From positions 568,747,152-568,811,151 of the forward strand of contig NC_081410.1 of NCBI RefSeq assembly GCF_030272615.1: a DNA stretch of 64,000 nt. Reading direction: 5' to 3'. Position numbers and translations under genes: made by a program. The DNA is from Cryptomeria japonica. Taxonomy: Eukaryota > Streptophyta > Pinopsida > Cupressales > Cupressaceae. Under the pieces are notes generated by a model. That model saw only the letters and a program-made list of their open reading frames with translations. It did no database searches and was not told the origin of the DNA. Shown here piece after piece: positions 35,701-48,350 of this stretch (positions within the stretch are counted from its first letter, which is position 1; each line of letters starts with the position of its first letter).

Positions 35701-37379
35701 CTAAGTCTCTACCGGTGGAGGTAAGACTCCGAGCTGATCTTTGAGATACTCAAAAGTTTCCTTAGGAAAAGGTTTTGTGAAAATATCTGCAAGTTGTTCT
35801 TTAGTATTCACATAAACCAGTTTTATCTCCTTTTCTTCAACTTTTTCCCTTAGAAAATTCAGTTTGATAGAAACATGTTTTGTTTTAGAATGTAATACTA
35901 TATTCTTAGATATATCAATTGCTGCAGTGTTATCACAATATATAGTAATAGGTTCCTTGCATTTTACCTTTATGTCTTTCAACATTTGCTTAAGCCAAAG
36001 TACCTATGTACAGTTTGTTGCTGCTACAACATATTTTGATTCTGTTGTTGATAAAGATGTACAACTCTGTTTCTTACTTAACCAAGAAACTAATCTTTTT
36101 CCAAGAAAGAATGCTCCTCCAGTGGTGCTTTTTCTATCATCCACATCTCCTACCCAATTTGCATCTGTGTATGCATATAGATCAAAATTTTCATCTTTAG
36201 GATACCATAATCCAAGATTTGTTGTGCCTTGTAAGTACTAGAAAATCCTTTTTACTACTGATTCCCTAGGATTACTCTAAAATCTAGAAACTATACATAC
36301 TACATTCATAATATCAGGTCTGGTTTGTGTCAAATACAGTAAACCTCCTATCATAGATTTGTATCTAGTTGGATTAACAGGTGTAGATTCATCCCTTTGA
36401 GATAATTTGTCATTTGTAGTCATAGGTGTGCTTACCGGTTTAGAGTTCTCCATCCCAAATTTCTTAAGTAGTTCTTTCAAGTACTTAGATTGACTCAAAA
36501 ATATGCCTTTATCAGTCTGTAAAATCTGCAATCCTAAAAAGAATTTTATTTCTCCAATCATAGACATTTCAAATTCATGCTACATTTCAAGAGAAAATTC
36601 TTTGCATAATCCATCCTCTCCTCCAAAGATTATATCATCAACAAATACTTCCATAATCAAGATGTCATCATTAGTTACTTTGTAATATAAATTGCTATCT
36701 GCATTTCCTTTAGTAAAACCAATCTTTAAAAGATACTTATCCAAACTTGCATACCAAGCTCTTGGAGCTTGTTTTAATCCATACAGAGCTTTTCTTAATC
36801 TGCAAACCATATCATTGTCATCTGTCAAGGAAAATCCATCAGGTTGTTCAATATAGACTTCCTCTTCAAGATCTCCATTCAAAAATGCACATTTAATATC
36901 CATTTGATAAACTTTGTAATCCTTGTAAGCTGCAAAGGCCAAGAATAATCTAACTGCCTCAATTCTGGTTACCAGTGCAAAGGTTTCATTATAATCAACT
37001 CCTTATTTCTGAGAATATCCCTTACACAATAGTCTTGCTTTATTCCTGACAACCTTACCATCTTCATTGAGTTTGTTTCTAAATACCCATTTGGTTCCAA
37101 TTACATTTTTATTTTTAGGTCGGGGAACTAATGTCCAAGTATTATTTTTCTCAATTTGTCCTAATTCTTCTTCCATAGCTTTAATCCAAAATTTATCTTC
37201 ACATGCCTCATTGATAGATAATGGTTCAATTTGAGAAATAAGACATACCTCTTCATTTGCCAATCTTCCTCTTGTCATGACTCCTTTAAATTTGCTTCCA
37301 ATTATCTGATCTTCAGAATGATTCATTCTTACATACCAGGGTGTCTTAGTCTATTGTTGTTCTTCAATTACTATGGAAT
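35701..37379 (-). pseudogene. Copia-1 reverse transcriptase and RNase H
   Basis: RT motifs: WTLVPRPKNKNVIGTKWVFR (about 37100), MDIKCAFLNGDLEEEVYIEQ (about 36860), LYGLKQAPRAWY and the active site FVDDIIFGG (about 36640), intact. RNase H motifs: DLYAYTDANWVGDVDDRKST (about 36140), TTESKYVVAATN and YCDNTAAIDISKN (about 35920), then HIDIKLNFLREKV-like and LADIFTKPF. Stops: TAA at about 37003, TAG at about 36580, 36277, 36240 and 36004. The upstream half of pol lies beyond the insertion at 37385-44957. Confidence 0.92.
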
Positions 37380-37617
37380 CCTCTTGTAGCGTCCTAAAAT
37401 TGTGACACTTGCAATTTCGACTACATTTGGGTCTTCATGATGGGGGCGCAACGTTGAACCTGAATGGAGACCCCAAAACCTGTTTACGACACTAAAAACT
37501 GCATTTTTCAGCACCCTAGCCTGATCCTCCTTGCACCCTGCTATCTCGGGAGGTGGGACCATGGTGCCCAGTGCCCTAGTCCTTCAAGACTAGGGTGCCT
37601 AGTGCCCTGGTCCCCCA

Positions 37618-37644
37618 GGACCATGGCGCCCAGCGCCCTGGTCC
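37618..37644. repeat. 27-base near-palindrome in the 5' LTR
   Basis: GGACCATGGCGC and GCGCCCTGGTCC are arms around a three-base centre. It is the last of three units in 37556-37650, about 120 bases upstream of the TATA box. Confidence 0.85.
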
Positions 37645-37766
37645 CTGGCCCTATTTTGGGCCCGATCTCTTTTGGGCATCAGGTCTTTAAGTTTGCAAAT
37701 TGGAAAATATTGTTTCTAGGTCGGCCTAAGGTCGAGAAAATCAGTCTATCAGCCCTAATTGACAAG

Positions 37767-37774
37767 TATATAAA
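37767..37774 (+). promoter_or_regulatory. TATA box of the gag-pro element
   Basis: TATATAAA in the 5' LTR, conserved in the 3' LTR (44232-44239) and the solo LTR (3970-3977, minus). It is the likely start of the element's RNA. Confidence 0.7.
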
Positions 37775-38495
37775 CTACATTTCCCCTCTCAAAAGGGAGG
37801 AGGAGATATATGTGAAAAATGCGGGAGCGATATTCAAACATTCAAACATTCAAGCATTCAAGCATTCCTTCAAGCAATTCAGCATTCTAAGTCTCCATTC
37901 AAGGCTAGGTGTTGCATTCAAGACAAGGATTCAACCATTGAAGAGGAGATCACTTACAACACATAACACATAACATACATTACACCTTTGCATGTAAGAA
38001 TACAAACATTCTTACAACAAGGTTGCAGGTATGCGGCTGTAATTGAAGATCTGGAACCCTTGTGCAGAGACGAACAGATCCCCCTTCGTTTCACGGATTT
38101 TTCGGAGGACTGTGTGCACGTCGGGCACCATCGTTCCATCAACTTTCGCTCGAATTTGCAGAACAGCATCATCTCGACATTTTACTGCTAATTCCAGGTC
38201 CGCAGCTTCACCCCGTATCCCTATCTCTGTTTATAAGCGAATCTTTCTTACTTTACATGCATTCCTAGTTCAATCTTTCTATCTACATTCTTTACAAAAG
38301 AGGGTATCCTTGATGTCTCAACCCTTGAAACTCATTTAGAATCTAGTCTTGCATTATGTGGGATTGGATCTTGTGGGTTTCAACCCCTCTTTTGAATGTA
38401 AAGTCCCTCCTAAGTGAAAACCGTCAATCCTAGGGACCCCCTTTCTCCTTGGAGTGGGGGAGTACACCTAGGGTTCGATTTTCCGCTTTACATTT

Positions 38496-38513
38496 TGGTG
38501 AACCTGACGTGAA
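38496..38513 (+). promoter_or_regulatory. Probable primer binding site of the gag-pro element
   Basis: TGGTGAACCTGACGTGAA starts three bases after the 5' LTR and begins with TGG. I could not match it to a particular tRNA. Confidence 0.5.
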
Positions 38514-39674
38514 TATCCTAATTCTGATTATTCATGATTAGATCTGAAAAATTTTCTTCCTTAATTACATTTCCATGTTTGATCTTTTGCAAATTTTAGA
38601 GGTTAATTGCATAAAAACCCTAAATTTTCTTTTTAGTAATTGAGCTTGTGAAATGTTTAATTGTTAATGCTTGTTTTAGATCTACCCTTCTACTACAAAT
38701 TGTCAAATCATATCTGTGCTTTAATTTTGAAAATTAAGTGGTTAAGTGTCAAAACCCTAATTTTTAAAACCCTCTTGATTTAGCCTTTGACTGATGATTT
38801 CATTGACTAAAACACCTCCAAATCGGCTATAACTTTGGATTCTGCAACAAAATCATAATATCTCTTATCCCTGAAAATTTGGAAAAAAGTTGCGAGGACT
38901 GTGTGCACCCCGAGCGCCATCGTCCCCGACATTTTTTCCGAAATTTCGGGAGCTAGATCTTACTGTATTTTTTTGCTAAAATCCAGAATTTTGGCTGATT
39001 TCATCAATTCTAACACTTTCAAAATTAAAGTCAAAGTTGGTCTAGGGATTGCTTGGATTAAGGCTTCTAATCATTCAAAAATTGTTGAAACTGAAATTCA
39101 TGTCAAAATTGTGTTTCTTACTATCCTAAATCTGAAAAGTGTGTTGGCATTCATTCGAAATTTCAGTGCTTTATTCAAATTTTTGCAATTTGTGACTTTT
39201 GAAATTAAATGTTTAATTGCAACAAACTTGATTTCCACTTTCAAAATTGAATTTTGCGTGAAATTGAGTCAATTTTTAAATTTCAGAACCTGCATTGATT
39301 TTAGTATTCCCTCTAAAATCATAAAATTCAAAATTTCAGTTTTCCTCTCTTTTTCAAAATTCAAATTTTGCATTTTTCAACAATCTTGGTAGAGTTCAAT
39401 TTTGAGATTGCAACTTTAATTTGGCCTATCTACAGATCGTAAAATCACTCAATTTTTTCAGATTAGCTCTAAAATCATCATAACTTTCATCCCTGAAAAT
39501 TTCGAAAAAAGTTGCGAGGACCGTGTGCACTCCGTTCGCCACGGTCCCGGACATTTTTTTCCGAAATTTTGGGAGATTGTCCTGATTGTATTCAAAAGCT
39601 TAAATCTAGGAGATTGGCTGATTTTATTGAAATTTGCTACCTCTAAGATTCAAAATCTTCTCTCTCCCTAGTGC
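38514..39674 (+). other. Leader of the gag-pro element with a duplicated module
   Basis: A non-coding leader of about 1.2 kb. A block of about 90 bases, from CCCTGAAAATTT to TTTTGGGAGA, occurs at 38868-38957 and again at 39490-39576. Each contains a stem-loop (GGACCGTG at 39518-39525 with CACGGTCC at 39540-39547). The open frame at 38901-39392 crosses one copy and has no protein-like features. Confidence 0.75.
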
Positions 39675-42600
39675 ATGAGTTTTACAACAATAAGCCCTAC
39701 TTACACTATTCCCGTTAGACGAAGCCTTAGAATTAAGTCTTTCCAAGGTTTAATTATTGAGGAGATGGAACCTAATTTGAATGGCCTATTTAACGAGGAC
39801 ACGGGTAATTCCTCTAATCCTCCTAATGATGAAGAAGCTCTCCATGAGGTTTCTGTAGAACGACTTGCGAAATTGGATAACCAATTTGATGATTTTCAAC
39901 AATGGATGTCTCAAGAATACCCTGATAGTCAAGCTCTTCCCTTAATTGAGGGTCTAAAACATATGGTTCAAAATGATAAGAATGGAATTGATATTTTGCG
40001 TAGTATTGCAAACATTGTGGATTCGAATGTGATGCCTATGAAGAGTTGTGCTGAAACTTTGGGTTACACACAACCTCCTACTCAAGTCAATCATTCTATC
40101 CCCTTGACAACTTCTATTGCTAGTATACCTACTTTCACATCAAACATAATGACTACTTCAATACAAGACATTCCACCTATGATTACCAGTCATGGGGGCA
40201 ATCCTTCTTCTTCAATTAACCCTCTTCCTTCATTCAATCCGACTTCTTCATTCATTCCTTCAGTAAGTGTTCCTATTATGAACCTGGCGCAAGGGGGCAA
40301 TTCATTTAACCATTCCATTCCTCCTTGTAGTGTTCCTCCTTTCCAATCATCTCCTATGACTAACTATCATAGTGTCTCACCACCTTACTCTCAATCAATA
40401 CCTTCTTTCAATAACATAATACCTCCATCTCAATCTAACACGTCTAATATGAATTCTTCGACTGAAGCAACCATTAACAATCTTGCACAAACTGTCTCTT
40501 CTTTACAGCAACAAATTGCCTCTATGAATCAATCTAAGTTTAGTGTGCCCACATTTGATGTTGCGAGCCCACTTTCTCTTGACATTGTTCGAGCTATTCC
40601 CCCTAAGCTTGTTGAACTCCCACAATTGGAGCTTTACAATGGTAAAGGTGATCCTCTAACACATGTTAAGACTTTTCAAACAATATGTACCGATTTTGCT
40701 CATGACCAAAGATTGCTTGCAAAACTATTTACTAGAACATTAAGAGACAAGGCTCTACAATGGTATTGCTCGTTGCCTTCCTATTCTATTACTTCTTTCA
40801 AACAACTTGCAAATGCTTTCATTCAACAATTTCAAAACAATATAAGTCCTAAAGTTACTTTGATTGATTTAATGCATTGTAAACAAGGTGTTAAAGAAAA
40901 AGTGACTGATTTCATTGGTAGATATAAGCATTTGTATGCTCAAATTTCTTTTCCAGTGCCTGACAATGATATTCAAAGAATCTTTATTTCTAATTTACAA
41001 AAAGATATTAGAGAAAAACTTCTGTTTTCTGAGTTTACTTCTTTCCAACAGTTGTGTGCAACTCTTCACAATTATCAACTGACTGTGAGTCAAATGGAAC
41101 AAGCAAATCCTATGGCTCCGAGTGATAAGGGTGATAGTAGTCAACAACCATTTGGGAAGTTTAAACCAAACAGAGAGTCCATTAAATTCAATGAAAACAT
41201 CATCAACAACAATGTGAATGCAGCATCAGGTGTGCCTCCTATTTCTAAGTTTTTCAAGAAAGAAAGAAAGTTTACTCCTTTGAATGAATCATTGCATAGT
41301 ATTATGAATAAGTTATTGGAACAAAATGTGCTTACTCTTCCTCCTATAAGGCAAATAGATCCTGCAAAGATTAATTCACCCTATTTTGATAACAAATCTT
41401 TTTGTCAATTTCATCGTGAACCTGGGCATGATACTGAAAAATGTTTTGCTTTAAAGGGTAAAATTCAAGATTTGATTGATAATAATACTATCTTTGTTTC
41501 TGGTGTGAATGATAAAGGCAATACATCTGTAGCTCCTCCTAACCAAAATCTCAAGATTTTTACTGATCCGTTACCTTCTCATACCTCTAATGCGATTGAT
41601 ACTAATGATTCCTCTGTCTCACCTGATGATCTTGTGTCTATGACTCCGAATGTGATTAACTTTGTGGAGTAGTAGAAAATCCCTAAAGAACCTTCCATCA
41701 CATTTGATTCTAGTGAAACCATCAGGGCACCTGATGGTCCTTTATATATAGTTGCAAAAGTCAAGAATACACCTTGCCATGGAGTGCTTATTGATCCTTC
41801 TTGCATGGTTAATATCATTACTGAAGAATTTCTTTTTACTTTGCAATTGAATCAAGTGATCTATGACGAAACAAATGTGGTTGTGAAATTATTTGATGCA
41901 TTTTCTTCTCCTACAATTGGTTCTATTACATTACCTATTGAGGTCCATAACAAATCCCTTGATGTGAACTTTGCTATTATTCCATCGTCTGAACAATTTT
42001 GTGTGAAGCTAGGCTATCCTTGGCTGTCTTCCATGAAAGCTATTGCTTCTCCTATTCACAAGTGTTTGAACTTTCCCCATAATGGTGAAGTTGTTACTGT
42101 CAATCATAGTCTCTTTAAACCAGCTGAAAGAACTTCTAGCGTTCCTATTGATTATTTTTGGCCTAAACAATTCCAATCTCTTCCACCGTGAAGTGATCAT
42201 CTTTTCAAATCTTATCAAAAGTGGAAAAAAGATATGATCCTATCTCTAAGTGAACCTAGAACACCCAAACTTGATATTCCTATCATTCTTGAGAAGGAAG
42301 TTCTTCCTTTGAAAGATAAAACTAATGTCTTTCCTCAAGAAGATTCCCAACCCATCCCTATGGATGTGATTATGTCTATGCCTAATAAACTTTCTAAAAG
42401 TAGACCTATACCTCCTCATCATGATGGACTTGGTCTCCTTCCTAAACCAGATATTCCTCCTTTATATGGAGCAGTTCCTCGTCCTTCCTCTTATAGAGAG
42501 AAGAGACCTTCCTCTTCTCCTATTATCCAACCTAAGAGACCACAACCTAAACACCCAAGTGATAAGGATGAGAATATTCCTCCTCCTCAATCTTCTCAAC

Positions 42601-43112
42601 TTCCTACTAAGACTAGACGAAATCGTTCTGCACGTGAACGCCGATGAAAGCGTCATCTTAGAGCTCAGGCAGTTGCTTCTCAAACTTTGCAATCCCCAAA
42701 AACACCTTCAGCTAGCATTATTCCATTTTCTCCTCAACCAGAAATTGAGCCTAAATCTCCTAAACATAAGATGCATGATGGTCTTGATCCTGTGCGAGTT
42801 AAAGATCCTATTTTTATAAATCTTGATGATGATATAGATGAAAATGTTATTCATGATGAAAATGTTACTTCTTTTCATTCTGATAGTGAATATGAATATG
42901 TTGAAGTTGATAACCATTTATCTAACGAATTTTCTAAAGCACTTATCCTATCTCCTAGACAAGAACAACATGGCTTGGAACATGAACATAGCCCTTGTTT
43001 GGATCTCGTGATAGCTCCATCTATTGTGTTGGATGTTCCTCCTCTAGTGTGTTCCCTACCTTCCCGAAACATTGATCAGCAAGATCGGGGGGTAGATGAC
43101 ATGCTAGACTAG
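39675..43112 (+). pseudogene. Gag-protease polyprotein without polymerase
   Basis: One frame of 1145 codons from ATG at 39675 to TAG at 43112, broken only by TAGTAG (41670-41675) and TGA at 42189 and 42645, with no frameshift. N-terminal third: Ser/Pro/Asn-rich. Capsid domain about residues 310-430: ELPQLELYNGKGDPLTHVK, ALQWYCSLPSYSITSFKQLA. Zinc-like motif CQFHREPGHDTEKC (about residues 577-590). A protease-like fold follows at 41700-42110, but the active site reads LIDPSCMVNII where relatives have DGG or DSG, so it is probably inactive; the second signature is LGYPWLSSMKAI. The last 290 residues are basic and Pro-rich (42400-42650), then acidic (42810-42920), with no known domain. Confidence 0.88.
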
Positions 43113-43842
43113 TTCATTAGCATAGCAGACTCTTTCCTCCTCTCTATTGTTACTTCTTCTATGTGTTATTCTCATTCTTCTATTTGTTGTCCTTAGTGTT
43201 GTCTACTTGAGGACGATGCAAAGCATTGCGACCTCTTTTGGTCTCTCTCATGTTGACTCAAAAGACACATGTGTTCCCTTCTTCTAGGTGACCTTCCTTG
43301 ATTGGGGAATGAAGAAAAATTATGCATACATACATATGATATACATGAATTATCATACAGCATACTGACCCCAAGGAAAGTGAAGTCACCTCGTGCTTTG
43401 TGTTTTGTGTCTATTATCCTTGGGCTTATCTCACACTTGGGGGCTAAATCCTTGTGATAACGTGCTCCTTTCCCTTCTCATTTCCTATATGTATCACTAC
43501 CTTAAAGAAATCACCCCCGATGAGGCGTGTGCGATCACTTTAACGTAGGGGAGCATACACCCCGTTCATATCTCTTCAAGATACTTGAAATTTTTTTGAC
43601 AAATTTATCTTTGCCTTGAAAATTTTTGATATCTTTCTGGCATGACTCATAGTGAGGGAACCTTACTACTGATAGTCATGGTTCTCCCTCGTGATCTTCC
43701 CTTTTACTTTGTCAATCAAAGCTGTAAGATCCTTAGTCCACTGGGGGCTTGGTAAATCTTTCCTTCTTGACATGGTGAAAGTCTTTCAATGTTGTTTCCT
43801 TGTACTTTACCGGAAGTATGGGCGTACGCTTATACTCCCGCT
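43113..43842 (+). other. 3' untranslated part of the gag-pro element
   Basis: No coding signal. It ends in AAAGTGGGGGCTAAA (about 43843-43857), a polypurine tract directly before the 3' LTR. Confidence 0.7.
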
Positions 43843-43857
43843 AAAGTGGGGGCTAAA

Positions 43858-44957
43858 TGTAGCATCCTAAAATTGCAACACTTTCAATTTTGACTGCATT
43901 TGGGTCTTCACGATGGCGGCATAATGTTGAACCTGAATGGAGACCCTGAAACCTGTTTACGACACTAAAAACTGCATTTTTCAGCTCCCTGGCCTGATCC
44001 TCCTCGCACCCTGCTGTCCCGGGAGGTGGGACCATGGCGCCTAGCGCCCTAGGACTAGGTTGCCCAGTGCCCTGGTCCCCCAGGACCATGGCGCCCAGCG
44101 CCCTGGTCCTTGGCCCTATTTTGGGCCCGGTCTCTTTTGGGCATCGGGTCTTTAAGTTTGCAAATTGGAAAATATTGTTTCTAGGTCGGCCTAAGGTCGG
44201 GAAAATCAGTCTATCAGCCCTAATTGACAAGTATATAAACTACATTTCCCCTCTCAAAAGGGAGGAGGAGATATATGTGAAAAATGCGGGAGCAATATTC
44301 AAACATTCAAACATTCAAGCATTCAAGCATTCCTTCAAGCAATTGAGCATTCTAAGTCTCCATTCAAGGCTAGGTGTTACATTCAAGACAAGGATTCAAC
44401 CATTGAAGAGGAGATCACTTACAACACATAACACATATCATACATTACACCTTCGCATGTAAGAATACAAACATTCTTACAACAAGGTTGCAGGTACGCG
44501 GCTATAATTGAAGATCTGGAACCCTTGTGCAGAGACGAATAGATCCCCCTTCATTTCGCGGATTTTTTGGAGGATCGTGTGCATGCCGGGTGCCATCGTC
44601 CCGTCAACTTTCGCCCGAATTTGCAGAACAGCATCATCTCAACATTTTACTACTAATTCCAGGTCCGCAGCTTCACCCTGTATCTCTATCTCTATTTATA
44701 AGCAAATCTATCTTACTTTACATGCATTCCTAGTTCAATCTTTCTATCTACATTCTTTACAAAAGAGGGTATCCTTGATGTCTCAACCCTTGAAACTCAT
44801 TTAGAATCTAGTCTTGCATTATGTGGGATTGGATCTTGTGGGTTTCAACCCCTCTTTTGAATGTAAAGTCCCTCCGAAGTGAAAACCGTCAATCCTAGGG
44901 ACCCCCTTTCTCCTTGGAGTGGGGGAGAACACCTAGGGTTCGATTTTCTACTTTACA
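43858..44957 (+). repeat. Gag-pro element 3' LTR
   Basis: 1100 bp with TGTAGC..TTTACA ends. It aligns with the 5' LTR with a modest number of substitutions; its palindrome array (44029-44109) is shorter. Confidence 0.95.
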
Positions 44958-44962
44958 CCTCT

Positions 44963-45447
44963 GATGATACCGGAGTAACTGGATCATCATTCTGTACCAG
45001 TGGATTTATTATAGGTTCATTTGTCATAATTTTTGTTCCCAGTTCAGAGTCTATATACCTTGAAGTTCTTCTGAATTGTTCATCAATCTTTACATTTGTA
45101 CTCTCAACAATTTTCTGTAATCTTTTATTAAAACATCTATATGCTTTACTCTTAGATGAATAACCAAGAAATATTCCTTCATCACTTCTAGGATCAAACT
45201 TGCCAATATACTCATCTCTTCTAATATAACATTTACTTCCAAAAATTCTGAAATACTTAAGATTAGGAGTATTACCAAACCATAGTTCATGAGGGGTCTT
45301 ATCGGTCTCACCTTTGATGTGATCTTTGTTGAATGTATAGACAACAATTCTTACTGCCTCTCTCCAGTACACGTGGTAGATTTGCTTCTGATAACATACT
45401 TCTTGCTGCATCCAAAATAGTTCTATTTTTCCTTTCAACAACTCCAT
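44963..45447 (-). pseudogene. Copia-1 integrase C-terminal part
   Basis: The frame contains YWREAVRIVVYTFN, GETDKTPHELWFGNTPNLKY, FGSKCYIRRDEYIGKFDPRS and EGIFLGYSSKSKAYRCFN, the standard C-terminal part of copia integrases before RT. It is one base out of phase with the upstream part (deletion near 45375, within the LPRV..YWRE junction). The gag-pro element interrupts the gene at 44957. Confidence 0.9.
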
Positions 45448-47095
45448 TCTGTTGTGGTGTCCGAGGTGCTAATAATTGTCTTTTGATTCCATTTACTTCA
45501 CATAATGTATTAAAATCTCTAGATGTGAATTCTCCTCCTTGATCTGATCTTAAACATTTAATTTTCTTACCGGTTTCATTTTCAATTATTGCCTTGAATA
45601 GCTTGAACTTTCCAAGTGCTTCTGATTTTTCTCTGAGAAAAGTAACCCAAGACATTCTAGAATAATCATCAATAATTAGCATGAAATATCTATCACCTTG
45701 TAAGCTTTTGGTTCTAGCTGGACCACATAAATCAATGTGAATTAAATCAAGGGCATTATTGGATTTTTCTGGAATACTTTTGAAACTAGCTCTAACTTGT
45801 TTTCCAAATTGACATTCCTTGCAAATTGTATTCTGAGGTTTCACAATTTTAGGTAGATCTCTAACTGCCTTAGAAGTACTGATTTTTACCATGCAATCAA
45901 AATTTACATGACATAGTCTTTTATTCCATAGCCAACTTTCATCTATATGTGCAATTAAGCATTCCTTTTCACTGTTATTTAAATGAAAGATATTACCTCT
46001 AGTCTGATTACCGGTTGCAATTTCCAAACTAGTTCTATTCATGATTTTGCATTTTCCATTTTTAAATTGTAACTGAAAACCTTTCTCAACTAATTGACCA
46101 ACACTTAAAAGATTATGTTTTGATCCTTCAACATAGTAGACATTGTCAGTGTTATGTTTACCATCAAGAGATATTGAACCCTTACCTTTGATTGAACAGG
46201 CTTTGTCATCTCCGAATCTTACTAAACCTCCATTGTATTCTGGAAAGTTCAAGAATTTACCTTTGTCTCCAGTCATGTGATGTGAGCATCCTGAGTCAAT
46301 AATCCATTCATCCTTTGATTCAACTTTACCTGCTAGGGCTTGTTCTACCGGTTGAGCAATAGGTACCGGTTGATCTTCTGTTATAGCAACAAAGGCCCAT
46401 CCATTGTCTACTGGATCTTCATCAGAATCATCAGTCACACCTTCATCAGCAATATAACAAGATTTATCTTTGTTTTTCTTAAATCTGGATCTCTGATATT
46501 CAGGATTAGGTTTGTATGTCCTTCTAGCTTCTTCTCTTAGTCTAGCATGTCTATCAGGGCATCTTGAAGCCATATGACCAATCTTATTGCAGTTAAAACA
46601 TTTAAAGGGTGCTTTACCTTCATACTTACTTCCAATTGGACCTTTTGGCATTTTTCTTGCAAATAGTGCTTCAAGTTCTTCAAGCTCTTCATTCTCCTTC
46701 CTGGTTTCTTCAAGTTCTCTTGCATAAAAGGCTCTCCAATCTGATTTGTCAAAGAATGGAGTAGATGATGTTGATACTTTGAAGGCCAAATCAGTTTTTA
46801 TAGTAATAACAGGACCAAATTCCTCAATTTCAAAAGCTGAAAGTTTTCCAATCAATGTATCCCTAGTTACTGATGTATTAAGCATTGTTCTCAACTCATT
46901 TATAGCAGTAACCTTCATTTTATATGCCAGTGGCAAACCTCTTAAGATTTTTGAAACAATCTCATCTTCACTCAAGGTTCCTCCACAACATTTGATACCC
47001 AAAATAATTTCATTTACTCTTTCCATAAAAGCAGAAATCCTTTCATCTTCTTCCATTTTCAGATGTTCATACCTGACTCGGAAGCTGTCATGCCC
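45308..47095 (-). pseudogene. Copia-1 gag end, protease and integrase core
   Basis: A 582-codon open stretch. Zinc knuckle CFNCNKIGHMASRCP (about 46570-46615); protease active site WIIDSGCSHHMTG (about 46270-46310); the pre-integrase His/Cys region with LWNKRLCHVNFDCM and CKECQFGKQ; integrase core with LIHIDLCGP, IIDDYSR, LRSDQGGEF and PQQNGVVERKNR, so all three acidic residues are present. The true frame shifts near 45375, so the last 20-odd codons of this stretch are out of frame. Its 5' end is cut at 47095 by the Tekay element; Gag resumes at 60782. Confidence 0.93.
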
Positions 47096-48164
47096 AAACT
47101 TTTGGGCACAAACGGAATAAATTTTTTTTTTTTTTTTTTTAAATACTTAACTTAGAACGACTTAATTAAAATAATGCAAATCTAGTTTGGGCTTAACTAT
47201 ATTTTGAATGAATCAAACAATTAAATTAATTGGGCGATAAAATTTTCTAAGTTATAAGCAAGCTAATATTTCTCCACAAGAGTTATCACTAATCTTCCAT
47301 TAATAAATAGTTAAACTCACTTAGCAATAATCACAACTAAATTAATAGGGACTATTAACGATCTCCTATAACTCTTTATTTACTTAGGGTCTAAAATTAA
47401 TTTACCCTAACTTTTTGATTAAAATAACCTATTAAATAAAAGGTTTAATAAAAGGTGACTAACAAATTTCAAAATAAAGGGGGCCAACTTGACACACACA
47501 TGGGTCATTTTAATCCCCTAAGATTAATCCTCCCAAGAGTTTAGGTTTAAAATTTCTTATTAAGATGTTCCTTCATTCCTATAACATTAGAAAGTGGTTA
47601 TAAATGATTTGCAATTAAATATTTTTTTTTTTTTTAAAAATATATATATGTAGAAACTATATATCTAAAACATATATACATATATGCAAATATATTTACT
47701 TATATAAAGGGGTGCATGGGGAAAGAGTAAAGATGTCCATATATATATATATATATATTCAAATGTACTTTTCAAGGGTTGAAGTGATGGCCCTCTTCCC
47801 CATTTTCTTTTATTTACTCCATCTTATTAAAAGAAAATTATAGAAGAAATCCTATGATAACCCTAACACATCCATTTTTTTAAAAACATATATTCATATT
47901 CCCTACACATTTCTCTTTTTTTTTTAAATCCATAAGTGTTTGCCCTAACCCGAAATTAGGGTTAGGGCATGTGTGTGATAAATCGAATTTTGTGTGTGCT
48001 GTGTGTGTGTGTGTAATGTCTTTTTTTTTTGTGTGTGTGTGGGGTGTGTGCAGGTCGTGGAAGAGATGGCACCGCCTTTATTTTCCTTTGGCGGGTTTGG
48101 GCCTGCGTGGGAGATGAGGCGCTCAAGGCGGAGGCCGAGCTTTTGTGTGAGGAGGGGAGCCGAG

Positions 48165-48350
48165 TGGCGGCCACTGTGGTACCCTGTAGGGAGCGGCTGC
48201 CGTTCACTAATAGTGGCGGCTACCGCCCACTGCGGGTTACCACAGTGGCGGTCACCGCCGCTGTGAGTCGTCGTAGTGGCGGGCTTCGCCCTGTCCACTA
48301 TGGCGGCCCACAGCGAGCGGCGTCCGCTCACTATGGCGCCCGCAAGGGTG
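48165..48350. repeat. GC-rich palindrome array in the Tekay LTR
   Basis: Short inverted repeats follow one another: AGTGGCGGCCACT, AGTGGCGGCTACCGCCCACT, GTGGCGGTCACCGCCGC. It is an island of high GC in AT-rich DNA. The other LTR (57508-57655) lacks one unit of about 32 bases. Confidence 0.85.

Larger units (their letters stand above)
37385..38492 (+). repeat. Gag-pro element 5' LTR
   Basis: 1108 bp. From left: a near-palindrome array (37556-37650), TATATAAA (37767-37774), a run of CATTCAAGCATTC phrases (37838-37880), a stem-loop module (38097-38160) and the terminal CGCTTTACA. The right half is nearly identical to 43858-44957; the palindrome array differs by a deletion. Confidence 0.95.
37385..44957 (+). 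mobile_element. Non-autonomous gag-pro LTR retrotransposon (TR-GAG type)
   Basis: Complete element of 7573 bp: LTRs 37385-38492 and 43858-44957 with TGTAGC..TTTACA ends and a perfect CCTCT duplication (37380-37384 and 44958-44962). The 5.4-kb interior holds one frame with Gag and a protease-like fold but no RT, RNase H or integrase on either strand. The zinc motif resembles that of the Tat element at 22.5 kb, so it is probably a Tat-related family mobilised in trans. A third copy of its LTR is the solo LTR at 3110-4361, so the family has moved more than once. Confidence 0.93.

Noticed and set aside
38901-39392. 163-codon frame in the gag-pro element leader
   Set aside because: It crosses the duplicated stem-loop module, is Phe/Ile/Lys-rich from AT bias, and has no recognisable domain.
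45308-45400. Normal C-terminal end of the 582-codon copia-1 frame
   Set aside because: The last residues are out of frame. The true integrase sequence continues one base shifted in the frame ending at 44953.
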